From Chondrosia reniformis (lineage: Eukaryota > Porifera > Demospongiae > Chondrillida > Chondrillidae): 64,000 nucleotides of DNA. The DNA is taken from assembly GCA_947172415.1 (NCBI GenBank), contig OX359202.1, positions 2,501-66,500 of the forward strand, in the 5' to 3' direction. Shown here piece after piece: positions 21,701 through 34,015 of this stretch; positions within the stretch are counted from its first letter, which is position 1; each line of letters opens with the position of its first letter. The notes under the pieces were generated by a model. The model had not been told where the DNA came from. It saw only the letters and a program-made list of their open reading frames with translations, and did not search any database. Both the position numbers and the translations under genes were made by a program.

Positions 21701-24700
21701 AGCGAGGGGTGGGTGTGAGCGAGGGGAGGGTGTGAGCGAGGGGTGGGTGTGAGCGAGGGGTGGGTGTGAGCGAGGGGTGGGTGTGAGCGAGGGGTGGGTG
21801 TGAGCGAGGGGTGGGTGTGAGGGAGGGGTGGGTGTGAGCGAGGGGTGGGTGTGAGCGAGGGGTGGGTGTGAGTGAGGGGTGGGTGTGAGCGAGGGGTGGG
21901 TGTGAGGGTGTGAGCGAGGGGTGGGTGTGAGGGTGTGAGTGAGGGGTGGGTGTGAGTGAGGGGAGGGTGTGAGCGAGGGGTGGGTGTGAGGGTGTGAGCG
22001 AGGGGTGGGTGTGAACGAGGGGTGGGTGTGAGCGAGGGGTGGGTGTGAGCGAGGGGTGGGTGTGAACGAGGGGTGGGTGTGAGCGAGGGGTGGGTGTGAG
22101 CGAGGGGAGGGTGTGAGCGAGGGGTGGGTGTGAGCGAGGGGTGGGTGTGAGCGAGGGGTGGGTGTGAGCGAGGGGTGGGTGTGAGCGAGGGGTGGGTGTG
22201 AGGGTGTGAGCGAGGGGAGGGTGTGAGCAAGGGGAGGGTGTGAGCGAGGGGTGGGTGTGAGCGAGGGGTGGGTGTGAGCGAGGGGTGGGTGTGAGCGAGG
22301 GGTGGGTGTGAGCGAGGGGTGGGTGTCTTTACTTTATAAGCAGAGATAAGTTGTTTGCAGTTTCTGTTCTTCTTGATATTCTTTACAGTTCCATGAAGCT
22401 TCCACTTTCTCAGCCAATCCGCTGTCCCTTTGCTCTGCATGTATTTGATAAGCTTTCCTTTGGGCAGGAGGGACCCCAAGTGTTGCATCACGAAGGAGAG
22501 GGTCCATCCCTCCACAGTCTGCAAAGAGAGCAGACCACAATCGCACGTACTACCTGGTCAGTTGCTAACTTACTTCAGCATCAAAACTGTCTTCCTTCCT
22601 CTCTTGGTACTCGAGGGTGAATGTCAGATCCCACAGCTGTTTGAGTGGTGCTTGTTTGCCTTTAATTTGCTGGAGTTGGCTGATGTAGTAAAAGAGAGTT
22701 TTATCCTTGTGCTCAAGTAGAACCTCATTACCTTCAAACTAACAGCAGACAACAGTAAGGTGAAGAAGAGTCATATCATGAGGCACATTCTTACTTTCAA
22801 AGAGAGTTTCAACCTGGCCTGCTGTGTTTGAGCGACAGTATGTTGTGACTGGTTAGTGCCAGGAGGAGGAACACTAAACTCCTGGAGAGTGGGAACAATT
22901 GTCTTCCCAGGACGAGGGTCAAATGCTGATACCAGGAATGGCAACACTTTCCTTAATACATGGCTATCCCATCTTCCATGTTTACTTAAGCCAACTTCAT
23001 CAAATTCCTGTGCATGTCAGATAATTAAACACAACCAATATACATACGTATCTCAGCCATTAGCTGTAGACCCCACCCACATCAAGTATACTTGGCCCTA
23101 CTTACATCCTCCTCCTCATCCTCCTCATCATTGTCAGCCTCCATAAAGAGCTTCATTCCCAGCTTCCTCAATCGGGCCTCCCACCGGTCAAGGTACTCCT
23201 CTCGCTCCTCATGGTCCACATCCCTCAGGTACTCCTGGTCCGGAACAGGCAGGCCGAGGTCTGGGGGAAGGTACTCACCACCCACTGCCCCCGGAGGCAG
23301 GGGAAGGTTGATTGGATTCAGTGGATCCTGTAGACTGGCCTCCACCAACATGTTATCCGATGACACCAGATGAGGGTTGGACTGTGTATCACTTGAGATG
23401 GTCCCTCTGGACTGCTGGGTCACTGTCGGGGTTGCTCCAACAGAAGGAGGTTCGACCTCGCCACTGCTTTCTTCCAGTTCCTGCGAGCCCTCTCTGAGAC
23501 TTTCCTCAACCAACTGAAGGTCGTACTTGTCCTCTGCACCCATACGGTATGAGTTGGATCCTCCATGATCCCAGGTCACTTCAACCCAGCCTAGACACAC
23601 CAGTGAAAAGGACATTAATACCTCACATGCACAGCTCTATTGGACGAGGGATGGTTACCATTGTGTATTTCTCCCGTGACAGTACCAGACCCCGGAGGGT
23701 TGCCGTCCTGGTCCCTCCACTTCCAGTCTATTCCTCGCACCACTTTGGTCCCAGGCACAATCTTTGTAATAACCTAATTATCATAATGAGGTCACACAAT
23801 GTCCGAATCTGAATCTTCAACTTACATTTTGCTTAATGTGCTTCCGTCTCTTGCGAATAGAAGCCTCTGTTTCCTTGGCAACCAATCCTGCAGAACACAT
23901 TGCACGGATCAGCCTCACTACAGGTTACATACATACATACTTGCATACCTACCTAACTCCCCATCTGAATATCCTCTAATTTCTCCATACAGTTCAAAGC
24001 CTGAGAGTGAGAGGTAGTGTGTCTGCCCACTGGCATTCTTGCCACTCTGCTGAATCCTAAAGTGTCTCCAGCCCCTCTCGTCAATTGGGGGAACCACCTG
24101 CCAACTGCCACTTGACCTAACAACAGAGATACCAGTATCACACCATCTACAGCTGGAACTGGCCCTGTTTACCCTGGCTCCATCAAAGTGCAGTCATTCT
24201 CGTGGTTACTTAGAGTGGTCCATGTTCGGCCATCTTTAGAAGCCTGAAACTGCCAGTTTCTCAGAGCAGATCTTCCATAACCTCTTGCATGTCTCAAGGT
24301 ATACATTGCAGGGTACACCCACAAACCAGTGTCCACGGCAAACCAGGCATTTCTATATTTGGAAATAGACTAATAGAGTGGCTATACAGGGCTGCTAATT
24401 GGCTCTGAACAGGGCTGCTAATTGGCTCTGAACAGGGCTGCTAATTGGCTCTGAACAGGGCTATTACTTGGCTCTGAACAGGGCTATTATTTGGCTCTGA
24501 ACAGGGCTATTATTTGGCTCTGAACAGGGCTATTATTTGGCTCTGAACAGGGCTATTATTTGGCTCTGAACAGGGCTATTATTTGGCTCTGAACAGGGCT
24601 ATTATTTGGCTCTGAACAGGGCTATTATTTGGCTCTGAACAGGGCTATTATTTGGCTCTGAACAGGGCTATTATTTGGCTCTGAACAGGGCTATTATTTG

Positions 24701-27700
24701 GCTCTGAACAGGGCTATTATTTGGCTCTGAACAGGGCTATTATTAACAGGGCTGCTAAATGTAGTGTGACATAGGTACGTACTTGTCATCTCTGGTGTGG
24801 CAGTTGTGTGGACTAGTGTCGCGACTGAGAATGTTCTCCAGTCTACCATATGGTAGGTGCTTGCCATCAGAAGAGCTCACACTGACCAGGTTGAAGGAAG
24901 CTGGGTTGACCCAATCACAAGTTCTATACACATTACATAACAGTGTTAAAGATCCAGCCACGCAAGTACGTACGTAGGTACTCACTTAGCATTAGTTCCA
25001 ATCCAATAGAATATGCCATTCTCATCAAAGTCATGATGATACTTAAATACTAGTGGCATCCTCATTTCTTTGCAAACCTTCACAAAGTGATAGCTGGACC
25101 GTTCATAATCATGCCATCTCTTGGAGACCTACAGCAGTACAGTCATTGGCTACATCCCATATATGGCTATATCCCATATATGGCAGTGTGACAACTTACT
25201 AGTGACAGCAGGTGCTTCTCCAGCTCTGCCACCGTGAGCATGGGCTCAACCCGGAGATGACAACCCGTGTAGTCCATCATCGACACCACTCCCTTGGTAC
25301 GCTCCAAAGACAAGTGGAAACACTTTTGTAACACCTGTAATAATGCAAGCAACACCATATAAGGATAATACTACCTATGTACGTATGTAACTGCAGCCAT
25401 ATATGGTAGTCTCAAGCCGGCAGTCACCTGAAGATTGGGAGGGCCGCCGGGCGGATCGTGGACCAGAAGAGGCAGCTTCTCCTGAGATTCCAAGACTGAC
25501 ACAACCTTTCTTACAAGACAACTTGCTGCTGAAGTTGCTCCACCATTTTGCTGAGGTGTCACTCGATCAGAGACGAGTGTCTTTATAAAGAGATTGATCC
25601 TTTCCCTCGTCAGCTCAGTCATTGACCCATCCTTCTAAAGTTGCACATCACACGAGGTCATTTGGACACTGAAAAGCACACATACAGTGTGCAAATACTC
25701 ACACAAGAGAGGCAGTGAAGCAAGGCCTGAATGAGGCAACTGGAGTGGAGCTCATAGGCTGACAGAGACTGCTCGTCTGATAGGAGGTTGGCGAGGCACC
25801 TGAATAGGTCCCTAAGCTCCTCAAACCACATTTCGGTCTCCTCAGTCGGCTAACAAGGCAATTAGCTAGGTAATAGCAGTGCTTACAGGAGAGGTAAAAT
25901 GGCTGACAAACTTTATCTTTTGAGTGTCCATCGCTTGCACTTTGCAGTCGCTTGGCTAAACTCTGCAGCTCTACTATGGCTTCTCTTTGGGAGCACTCTT
26001 CCATCACAAGGTGCTTTTCCACAAGTTCGTGTGCCAACTGAACAAACTGCACACACAACAAACATGGTAGCAATCAGGAGCCAATTAATTAAAAAATGGC
26101 TACCTTTTCTTCTAAAATGTCTTGCTTTGACTTAAACTTTTTAGCATCTCCTGAAAAAGGGTTCTTTGGTTGATTGTCAAATTGAATGGTAGCATTTTCA
26201 GCTGTCATAGTAACACGACTTCCCCGATTGGAATCAAACACAAATCCATGTTGCCCTTGTTGAAGGATGGTACATTGCTGCAGTATCATACGTACACATA
26301 TTACTGATACAAACTAGTATGTATCTCCCACAGGACCCGCTCATTTGGGTGAATGCTCTAGCTCACCCTAGTGCCACCAGTGTTCAGAATGTGCATTTCT
26401 CCCTCATTGACACACTGCAGTATCCACGTCCCAATGACCAACTTGGCCGGACCAGCAGAACTGAGGATCGGCTGGGACTTGCAACCAACAGGAATTAGCA
26501 AACAAACACTTTTCAGTTTCTTTAGGAAGGCTGCACTCGTTTCTGAGAACACACATAACCAAGAAACAGTTGGAAACTTGCAGTTTCACGAGCACCATCT
26601 ACTGTATGTACGTATGTACCTAGTGAGTCGTTGCTGGCCTCAGGGTTACCGGACGAGTACATTGTGGCAAGCTTGTGGTCCATCAGGAATATGAACCATC
26701 CATTGCTACTCTTTGACAGCTTCAGAGCCACAAAGTGGTTCCACACATAAAGGCAGTCACGCGACCTCACCACCATCCAGTCCTTCCAAAAGTACGGCTT
26801 ATGGACGCTCAGTGCAACTGCATCTTCCTGCTCCACAGCAATCTCCTTCTTCTCCTGCTCAAGGAAACAGCAGTCATTAACCTGTCCCCAGTCTACCCCA
26901 GCCCGCCTCCATGGGGCAGTGGTGTCAACTGTTACTCACAGTGTCCTCTCCTGTGGTCACTTCCACTGGGTCTGTTGGCTGACCACTCCGCTCATACAGG
27001 CAAGCCAACTCTGTGATCTTGTTGGGCACTCCGACCCGCACCAGCTGGTACACAAAGCACTCTGGGCACTTCTGCAGTAGAGCCTGGAGGAGCTGCAGCA
27101 CGGCCAGTCGGCCTTCAGTGCTCTCCTGTGGCAGAGGTGAGGTAGGGGGGTAGGAGGAGGGAGACAACGTAATGAGTGCATGGAGAACTGACTTACATTG
27201 TACGACAGCTGAGAGAGGACAACTTCAGTTAGTTGAACTGGAAATGCTGGCCTCACAGACTGAGTACCAACTTGCACTTCACAAATCTCTTTCAGAACTT
27301 TAGCTGGTACAGAGTTGCACATCTTGGCAAGCAACCTCAAGCCCTCTTTCCTAAGCGGAACAGCTTATGTAGGTAAAAGACAGTTCATTGGGAGGGGAGG
27401 GGCACTCACTTGATGGAGGGAGTCAGGGAGTTCAGTACAAGAGAGGCAAAGAGGGGGAGGAGTCTCTTCAGGTAAACCACAACCATTTCGGGATCCCCTT
27501 TTTCTACAAAACAATTAGTGTGGAATAGCAGTGATGATATAAAGAAGTGTATGAAATTCAACCTTTTTCTAATTGTGTTGGATCCGTGTTCTCCTCCTTA
27601 TCCGTCTCCTCCTCCTCCTGCTGCTGTGTGGAGGAGGTGACAGGAATGGTCGGATTGCCAGAGGCCGAGCTGTGCACTACAGAATCAATTAATGGTCTCC

Positions 27701-30700
27701 CCTCTCCGCTGAATATTCTATCAGTTTCTGAATCGTCAAATGAGTCTTCACTTGTCTCTGTATCACTACCACCTTGTGCATACATGTCTGTAACCATAGC
27801 AACAGAGAACAACTACATGTCTGTAACTATAGCAACAAAGTATGTGTAATATGTACGTATACACGTACCAGCATTTAGAAGCACCTCCACGACCTGTTTG
27901 TGCCATTCATCATCTCTCTCCTTTGCCTTTTCCATTGCTGTGTGCCCATCCTCATCCTTCATGTCCAGGCTGGCACCGTATCTTAGCAACAGCTAACAAA
28001 CAAATGGTTCATCATATCATAACTGTATAAGTATTATATACCTTAACTACGTATGGATGGTCTACCATATATACCTTAACTATGGATGGTCTACCATATA
28101 TACCTTAACTATGGATGGTCTACCATATATACCTTAACTATGGATGGTCTACCATATATACCTTAACTATGGATGGTCTACCATATATACCTTAACTATG
28201 GATGGTCTACCATATATACCTTAACTATGGATGGTCTACCATATATACCTTAACTATGGATGGTCTACCATATATACCTTAACTATGGATGGTCTACCAT
28301 ATATACCTTAACTATAGATGGTCTACCAAAGCAAGCAGCATAGTGTAGTGAAGAGGACTTTACTCCAGTGTTAACCTCTGCACCTCTTTCCAGAAGGTAC
28401 TCAACCATCTCAACCGGGCCAAAAGCAGAAGCCCAATTAAGCAGGGTTTGCCCCATATCATCCATAAAGTTAACATCAAAACCTACAGGAGAGTGCGGGG
28501 GTCTACTTACACGTGAGAGTGAGGGGGTCTACTTACATGTGAGAGTGAGGGGGTCTACGTACATGTGAGAGTGAGGGGGTCTACGTACATGTGAGAGTGA
28601 GGGGGTCTACGTACATGTGAGAGTGAGGGGGTCTACGTACATGTGAGAGTGAGGGGGTCTACGTACATGTGAGAGTGCGGGGGTCTACGTACATGTGAGA
28701 GTGAGGGGGTCTACGTACATGTGAGAGTGAGGGGGTCTACGTACACGTGAGAGTGAGGGGGTCTACGTACACGTGAGAGTGAGGGGGTCTACGTACATGT
28801 GAGAGTGAGGGGGTCTACGTACACGTGAGAGTGAGGGGGTCTACGTACACGTGAGAGTGAGGGGGTCTACGTACATGTGAGAGTGAGGGGGTCTACGTAC
28901 ACGTGAGAGTGCGGGGGTCTACTTACATGTGAGAGTGAGGGGGTCTACGTACATGTGAGAGTGAGGGGGTCTACTTACATGTGAGAGTGAGGGGGTCTAC
29001 TTACATGTGAGAGTGCGGGGGTCTACGTACATGTGAGAGTGAGGGGGTCTACGTACATGTGAGAGTGAGGGGGTCTACGTACATGTGAGAGTGAGGGGGT
29101 CTACTTACATGTGAGAGTGCGGGGGTCTACGTACATGTGAGAGTGCGGGGGTCTACGTACATGTGAGAGTGAGGGGGTCTACTTACATGTGAGAGTGCGG
29201 GGGTCTACGTACATGTGAGAGTGAGGGGGTCTACGTACATGTGAGAGTGAGGGGGTCTACGTACATGTGAGAGTGCGGGGGTCTACGTACATGTGAGAGT
29301 GCGGGGGTCTACGTACATGTGAGAGTGCGGGGGTCTACGTACATGTGAGAGTGCGGGGGTCTACGTACATGTGAGAGTGAGGGGGTCTACTTACATGTCA
29401 GAGTGCGGGGGTCTACTTACATGTGAGAGTGAGGGGGTCTACTTACATGTGAGAGTGCGGGGGTCTACGCACACGTGAGAGTGAGGGGGGTCTACGTACA
29501 TGTGAGAGTGAGGGGGTCTACTTACATGTGAGAGTGAGGGGGTCTACGTACATGTGAGAGTGCGGGGGTCTACGTACATGTGAGAGTGAGGGGGTCTACG
29601 TACATGTGAGAGTGCGGGGGTCTACGTACATGTGAGAGTGAGGGGGTCTACGTACATGTGAGAGTGAGGGGGGTCTACGTACATGTGAGAGTGAGGGGGT
29701 CTACGTACATGTGAGAGTGCGGGGGTCTACGTACATGTGAGAGTGAGGGGGTCTACGTACATGTGAGAGTGAGGGGGTCTACGTACATGTGAGAGTGAGG
29801 GGGTCTACGTACATGTGAGAGTGCGGGGGTCTACTTACATGTGAGAGTGAGGGGGTCTACGTACATGTGAGAGTGAGGGGGTCTACGTACATGTGAGAGT
29901 GAGGGGGTCTACGTACATGTGAGAGTGAGGGGGTCTACGTACGTACCAGCTTCCATGATTTCTATAAACTCTTCGACATTTCCATTTCTGATAAGCTCGA
30001 TGACCTGGCGATGACACAGACCTGAAGAGATGCTCTCCATCCGACGGAAAACAGAGAGGTGACCCTGGGGCAGAGCCTGTCTTCCCTCCACAATTAACAC
30101 CAGAATCAGTTCAACCAGTCTCATCAAGTCCAGTATTGTTCTACAGAAGCACAGTCATGTATGTGCCTCAGGTTCAGACAACAGAACTACGTATGTGTAT
30201 ACCGAGTACCTCTCATCACACTTGAGAGCACATTCAATAGCTTCTGGAAAGTCACTTCGCAGGAGGTTCTGGAAAAGGATAAAGAGTTAATGCAGCACAG
30301 CACAAGAAAGTGCTTCACAGTAAGACCCTCACATGTGTGAAGCCCTCAGATCCACGGCAGAGTGACGTCAGGAGGTTGATCACAAGTGACTGGCTACTAG
30401 TGGAATGCTTGTCAGGGGTGCCACTCAGCGCAATTGGAGGCACTGATGAGACTACATTTAGGCTCTTCAGCCGCGAGACCAGTTCGTGCATCAGACCCTG
30501 TTCGGCAATGGGCTCAGGATCATTGCCTCTCCTTATGAAGCGATCCGTCAGGTTCACAAAGCACTTTAGTGCACCGTCTGATATCTATCACAACAGAAGG
30601 TTCCATAAGCTACATTTTGCCACATTTAATAGACACTCACTTGAGAATCATTGTGTTGCAATAGTTTAGAAAGTGATGCAACACATGTTTGGAGAGAGGG

Positions 30701-31490
30701 ATGATTGGGCTCCAACCGACCAACCAATCGAGACACCACATTCATACACGACCTCAGAGTGTCCTTGTGCAGAGTCTCTCCGTGAGAGTTCATCATCTTC
30801 AATATAGCCAAGAGACCCCCGGCCTCAAATACCTTGTCTGTCTCCCTAGTGCAAATAAATTCCAAAACCTACAGATACATTGACCATACTGCATAATATA
30901 GATCCTCTGTTGCGTAACATAGGCCCTTCATTGCATAACATGGTTTCATTGTATACAAGGTTCTCATAATACAGATCATTATAAAAAGGACAAAAGATGG
31001 CATTCACTTTCCACATATAATTCACAAGTAGCCACTGGATCAGTGTGGGATGACGTACCTTGACACATTGCTCAGCCAGGTCCCTGCTAGAACGAAGGCC
31101 CATATCAACCACTTCCATCCGAGCTATAATGGCCTTCAAAGCACCATCCACTGACACTATTCTCCTACTGCAGTCGACTGATACGTCCAAATAGTAGGTC
31201 AGCGCTCTGGCAGTCACTTCCAGCACAGCATCCGGAGCAGTTGCGTCAAGAAATATCTTACACAGAGCTGGGAGAAAGGTCCTCGGCGGACATCTAACAC
31301 AACACAAATATTGCTCACAGCAAGACCAACTACACTCTAGAGGTACTCACAGCTCAAAACATCTGTCAACATTATCGGACATTAGTAAGAGCATACAGAG
31401 TTGCTCCAACGCCAACAATTGGATATCTCTCTCTTCTCCCACTCCCATCTGAAGCCACTCCAACAACGTTTCCGGTTCTATTTCAGCCAT
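18706..31490 (-). CDS. HECTD1: HECTD1, HECT-type E3 ubiquitin ligase
   Basis: HECTD1 transfers ubiquitin to substrates through a catalytic cysteine. The start at 31490 gives [16 protein letters not shown] and [18 protein letters not shown], the family N-terminus, followed by armadillo-like helices (29.9-31.3 kb). Ankyrin repeats ([38 protein letters not shown]) lie at 27.9-28.5 kb. A conserved block with [10 protein letters not shown] is near 26.7 kb. A SUN/discoidin-like domain ([20 protein letters not shown]) lies at 24.1-24.4 kb and a MIB/HERC2 domain ([20 protein letters not shown]) at 23.5-23.8 kb. The HECT domain spans 18.7-21.3 kb with [20 protein letters not shown] and [19 protein letters not shown]. 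The catalytic Cys is in VNTCAHYLK (codon 18802-18804). Several introns are filled with minisatellites. Confidence 0.95.
20614..20696 (-). repeat. Three tandem copies of a 5' splice site in a HECTD1 intron
   Basis: On the minus strand the exon ends CCATGTTGGAG and is followed by GTAAGCCATTCCCTTATATG. Two further 28-bp units repeat TGGAG plus GTAGGCC or GTGGGGC plus the CCTTATATGG tail. The last five exon bases and the donor region are thus present three times. Confidence 0.85.
21368..22326 (-). repeat. 17-bp minisatellite (~56 units), HECTD1 intron
   Basis: In the gene's sense strand the unit is CTCACACCCACCCCTCG, with minor variants and occasional shortened units. It begins about 8 nt after the donor (GTAAAG) that follows the exon ending QLISAYK. 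The sense strand is very C-rich and G-poor. The 390-codon ORF across it is a repeat artefact. Confidence 0.95.
24385..24752 (-). repeat. 23-bp minisatellite (~16 units), HECTD1 intron
   Basis: Plus-strand unit GGCTCTGAACAGGGCTATTA plus TTT; the first units have GCTAATT instead. It lies between the exon ending with the DDK codons and the exon beginning NAWFAVD. Confidence 0.93.
28041..28328 (-). repeat. 29-bp array repeating an exon end plus its 5' splice site (~10 copies), HECTD1
   Basis: The ankyrin exon ends with codons for GRPSIVK (GGTAGACCATCTATAGTTAA + G) directly followed by the donor GTATATAT. About nine further units downstream in the intron repeat the same 21 exon bases, with one synonymous change (TCT to TCC), plus GTATATAT. 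The next exon begins near 27993 with LLLRYGAS. Confidence 0.93.
28487..29946 (-). repeat. 26-bp minisatellite (~56 units) iterating a 5' splice-site-like motif, HECTD1
   Basis: Sense-strand units read ATGTACGTAGACCCCC followed by TCACTCTCAC; a subset carry ATGTAAGTAGA, which matches a consensus donor. The real upstream exon (ending IMEAG) is followed by GTACGTACGTAGACCCCC, so the array grows directly out of the true donor. It fills the intron up to the acceptor of the [13 protein letters not shown] exon. Confidence 0.95.
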
Positions 31491-31797
31491 CTTAGGTAGA
31501 GTAAGTAAAATGTAGCTCAAAAGCACTTTGACAGAAACTCGTGACACAAACCTTACTTCCAAATGTGAGAACGGAGACTGGAAGAACGCAGCTCCGATTT
31601 CCAATTTCAGCTATTCTCAATGAAACCCCTTTTATTCAATATTATAAGCTAACAGGCAAAACGAGAGAATTCAGTTGAATGTAAACAAACACTGACATTA
31701 CAAAATTTGGGACGCCATTTTGTTGGTTGTTCCTAAAAAGAATACGTCACAAAAATGTCGGCTCAGCTCTTTTCGTTTCTATGACAACTGCTGCAAA
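31491..31797. promoter_or_regulatory. Divergent promoter region HECTD1 / DRC1 with candidate RFX X-box
   Basis: Only about 307 bp separate the two start codons. GTTTCTATGACAAC at 31775-31788, 10 bp before the DRC1 ATG, matches the RFX X-box GTTGCCATGGCAAC at 11 of 14 positions. RFX factors control ciliary genes, which fits DRC1. A core promoter cannot be placed from sequence alone. Confidence 0.45.
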
Positions 31798-33969
31798 ATG
31801 GAGGAGACATTGGAGGCAGGGTTGGAAGAAGTTCCTCCGTCAATAGAGTCTGATGTAAGAGAAGAAAGAATAGCTGCGAGGCGTCTTCGAATTCGAGCTA
31901 AAATAGAAGCTGAGAAGCGAGTTACATTGGGAGAACCGATTGAGGAGTTTGACGAGAATACCAATCTGGAATCCGAGAGGAGAAGCAAAAAGCAACTCAG
32001 GGAGAGTTACCAGAGATTGGATAAACTGATATCAGATGGCAATCAGCTAGTGTCAAACGTCAGGGTTGCTGGCGATGCAAGAGAGATCCAACGGCGACAC
32101 GAGGCCGCGGAATTTCGAAAGACAAGACTTGACAAGATCCAAATGGACGACACTACCAGTGAAGAACGATTTGATGAAATAAACAAAAAGTGGGCGCCCG
32201 CTCTTTCCAAGAGCATTCCTAAGGATATCCAGGAGAAGCTGGCGGAACAGAAGGCTGCCTGTGACGAGATGAAGGAGGAGAAAGCTTCCCTGGTAGAAGA
32301 GTTACAGTTGGAGCTGAAAGAACTGGATGATCAGTACGTACAGGATCTGAAGAAGCAAGCGGAAGATGTTGATCTGCTTCTGGAGAGAATGGAGGAGCAA
32401 GTGAAGTCGCTGGCCAAAGGCCACAAGGAAGAACTGAAAGAAATTGAACATGCTTTTGAAGCAGAGAGAAAAGACTTGATTCGCCAGCAATTGGAAGAGT
32501 GGGAAGTTGCTATGGAAACAAGAACAAGGTTTGAAGTAGGTAATCTTGAGGATAAGGACACTATGATTGAAGACAATGAGAAGGCAATCAGAGAAATGAG
32601 GACAAAGCATGCAGAAGAATTGAAGCAAATTAAAATCAAACTAGAAACAGATATCCAAGTATGTTGTACAGAGGTAATGTACTGATAATGTCTTTGTATT
32701 ACATGCCAAATGTAGTGCTGTTGTTTGTGTTTACAGAACCTCCAACAGCAGGTGCAGCAAATGAAGGCAACTTTCCAGTTGAATGCGGAGAAACTCGAGT
32801 ACAACCTTCATGTCCTTAAGAAGAGGGACGATGAAAACACTATGACCATCTCGCAACAGAAGAGAAAGATAACGCGTCTCCAAGACACCTTGACAGGACT
32901 GCACAGAAGACTGGCTCTCCAGGAGAAGCAGCTGAGAGAGAGCCTGCACAACATTACCGAGGAGTACCGGAGGAGCGTGGAGCAGTTTACTGAGCTACAG
33001 AAAAAGTTTTCACATTTCATTGGTTGTGACAAACAGCGATTTGTGGACATTTGGCAGATGAAAGAGTCTGAAACTTCTGAACTATTGAGGGAGGTCCTGA
33101 GGTCTGACCAAGTCATTCACTCTCAACAGATGGGTCTCCCATGGATAGCTCCCTCCATCCCTCCTAACCCTTTGATCCCACACCTCAAAGGGGAAGTCCC
33201 TGGCACTAGCAAAGCAGTTGCGTATGCGGCTAGTATCCTCTCAGCTGACGAGACAAGCTTGTCTTCAATTTCACTGTCCAAACCACCAGAGAGGCCTACT
33301 GCCGTGATCAAACAAGTGTTGGAGCTACTGGTTCGGGAGTCCCACTTCCTTGTTGAGTCCAAGTTCTCCAAGCTGCTGGAACCACTGGAGGAGAATGAGA
33401 AGGTCCTCATGAAGTTGGACGCCATTTTCAAGGCTCTGGACATCAACTCTGAGACAGACATTCACCAGTTAGTGGAGTTCTTTATACTTAAAGAAACTGT
33501 GAATCCGTGGGAAAGCACTGAGGGAAGTGTACAGGAAGACTTGGAAAAGCACTCCATTTGTGAAGTGGGCGGGGTTCATCTAATACACCAGAACGAGGTA
33601 GCCAAAGTTCTCAGAAACTTTGTGGAAGAAAGGCATGGCAGCTCCAACAAGATACTAACTTCATCCCTCCTCCAGCTAAAGACCTCCAGTTGGACAGGTG
33701 ATGAGAAGGCCCTGTTAGATGGTAGCTATTGGGAGTCAGTGGCCAAAGTGCTTCCCAAGAGCAACAGAAGAGTGTGGAGCGCCCTCCAGGGAGCTCTAGA
33801 GCAGTACAGTGACACACTCACCTCACGCAGCTCTCTCATTACAGAATGCGATGGGCTACGGAAGCAAAACGCAGAGCTTCGCTTTCTCCTACAGCAATAC
33901 ATGCACTCCAAAATTAATGATGAACTCATTATACCTCCCACACAGGTCATGACAATGGAACAATCCTGA
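31798..33969 (+). CDS. DRC1: Dynein regulatory complex subunit 1 (nexin-DRC)
   Basis: DRC1 is a core coiled-coil subunit of the nexin-dynein regulatory complex that links doublet microtubules in motile cilia. Two exons, 31798-32658 and 32737-33969, join in phase to about 697 residues, similar to the family length. Family blocks visible include ERIAARRLRIRAKIEAE, DDQYVQDLKKQAEDVDLLLE followed by RMEEQVK, LEYNLHVLKKRDDENTMTIS, LGLPWIAPS-type GLPW (MGLPWIAPSIP), and the C-terminal SKINDELIIPPTQVMT. Most of the chain is heptad-rich. The gene starts close to HECTD1 on the opposite strand and ends 46 bp from the EIF1AD stop. The ATG is placed where family similarity begins; an upstream in-frame Met lies in the promoter region. 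Confidence 0.95.
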
Positions 33970-34015
33970 ATTGTACCACATATTTACGTATATATACACT
34001 ATACAGTAAATAATG

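Noticed and set aside
21352..22524. 390-codon ORF rich in [14 protein letters not shown]
   Set aside because: The N-terminal ~65 codons are a genuine HECTD1 exon; the remainder is the intronic 17-bp repeat read through the donor.
28487..29946. CRISPR-like appearance of regularly repeated short units
   Set aside because: There are no unique spacers, the units are contiguous, and the context is a eukaryotic intron.
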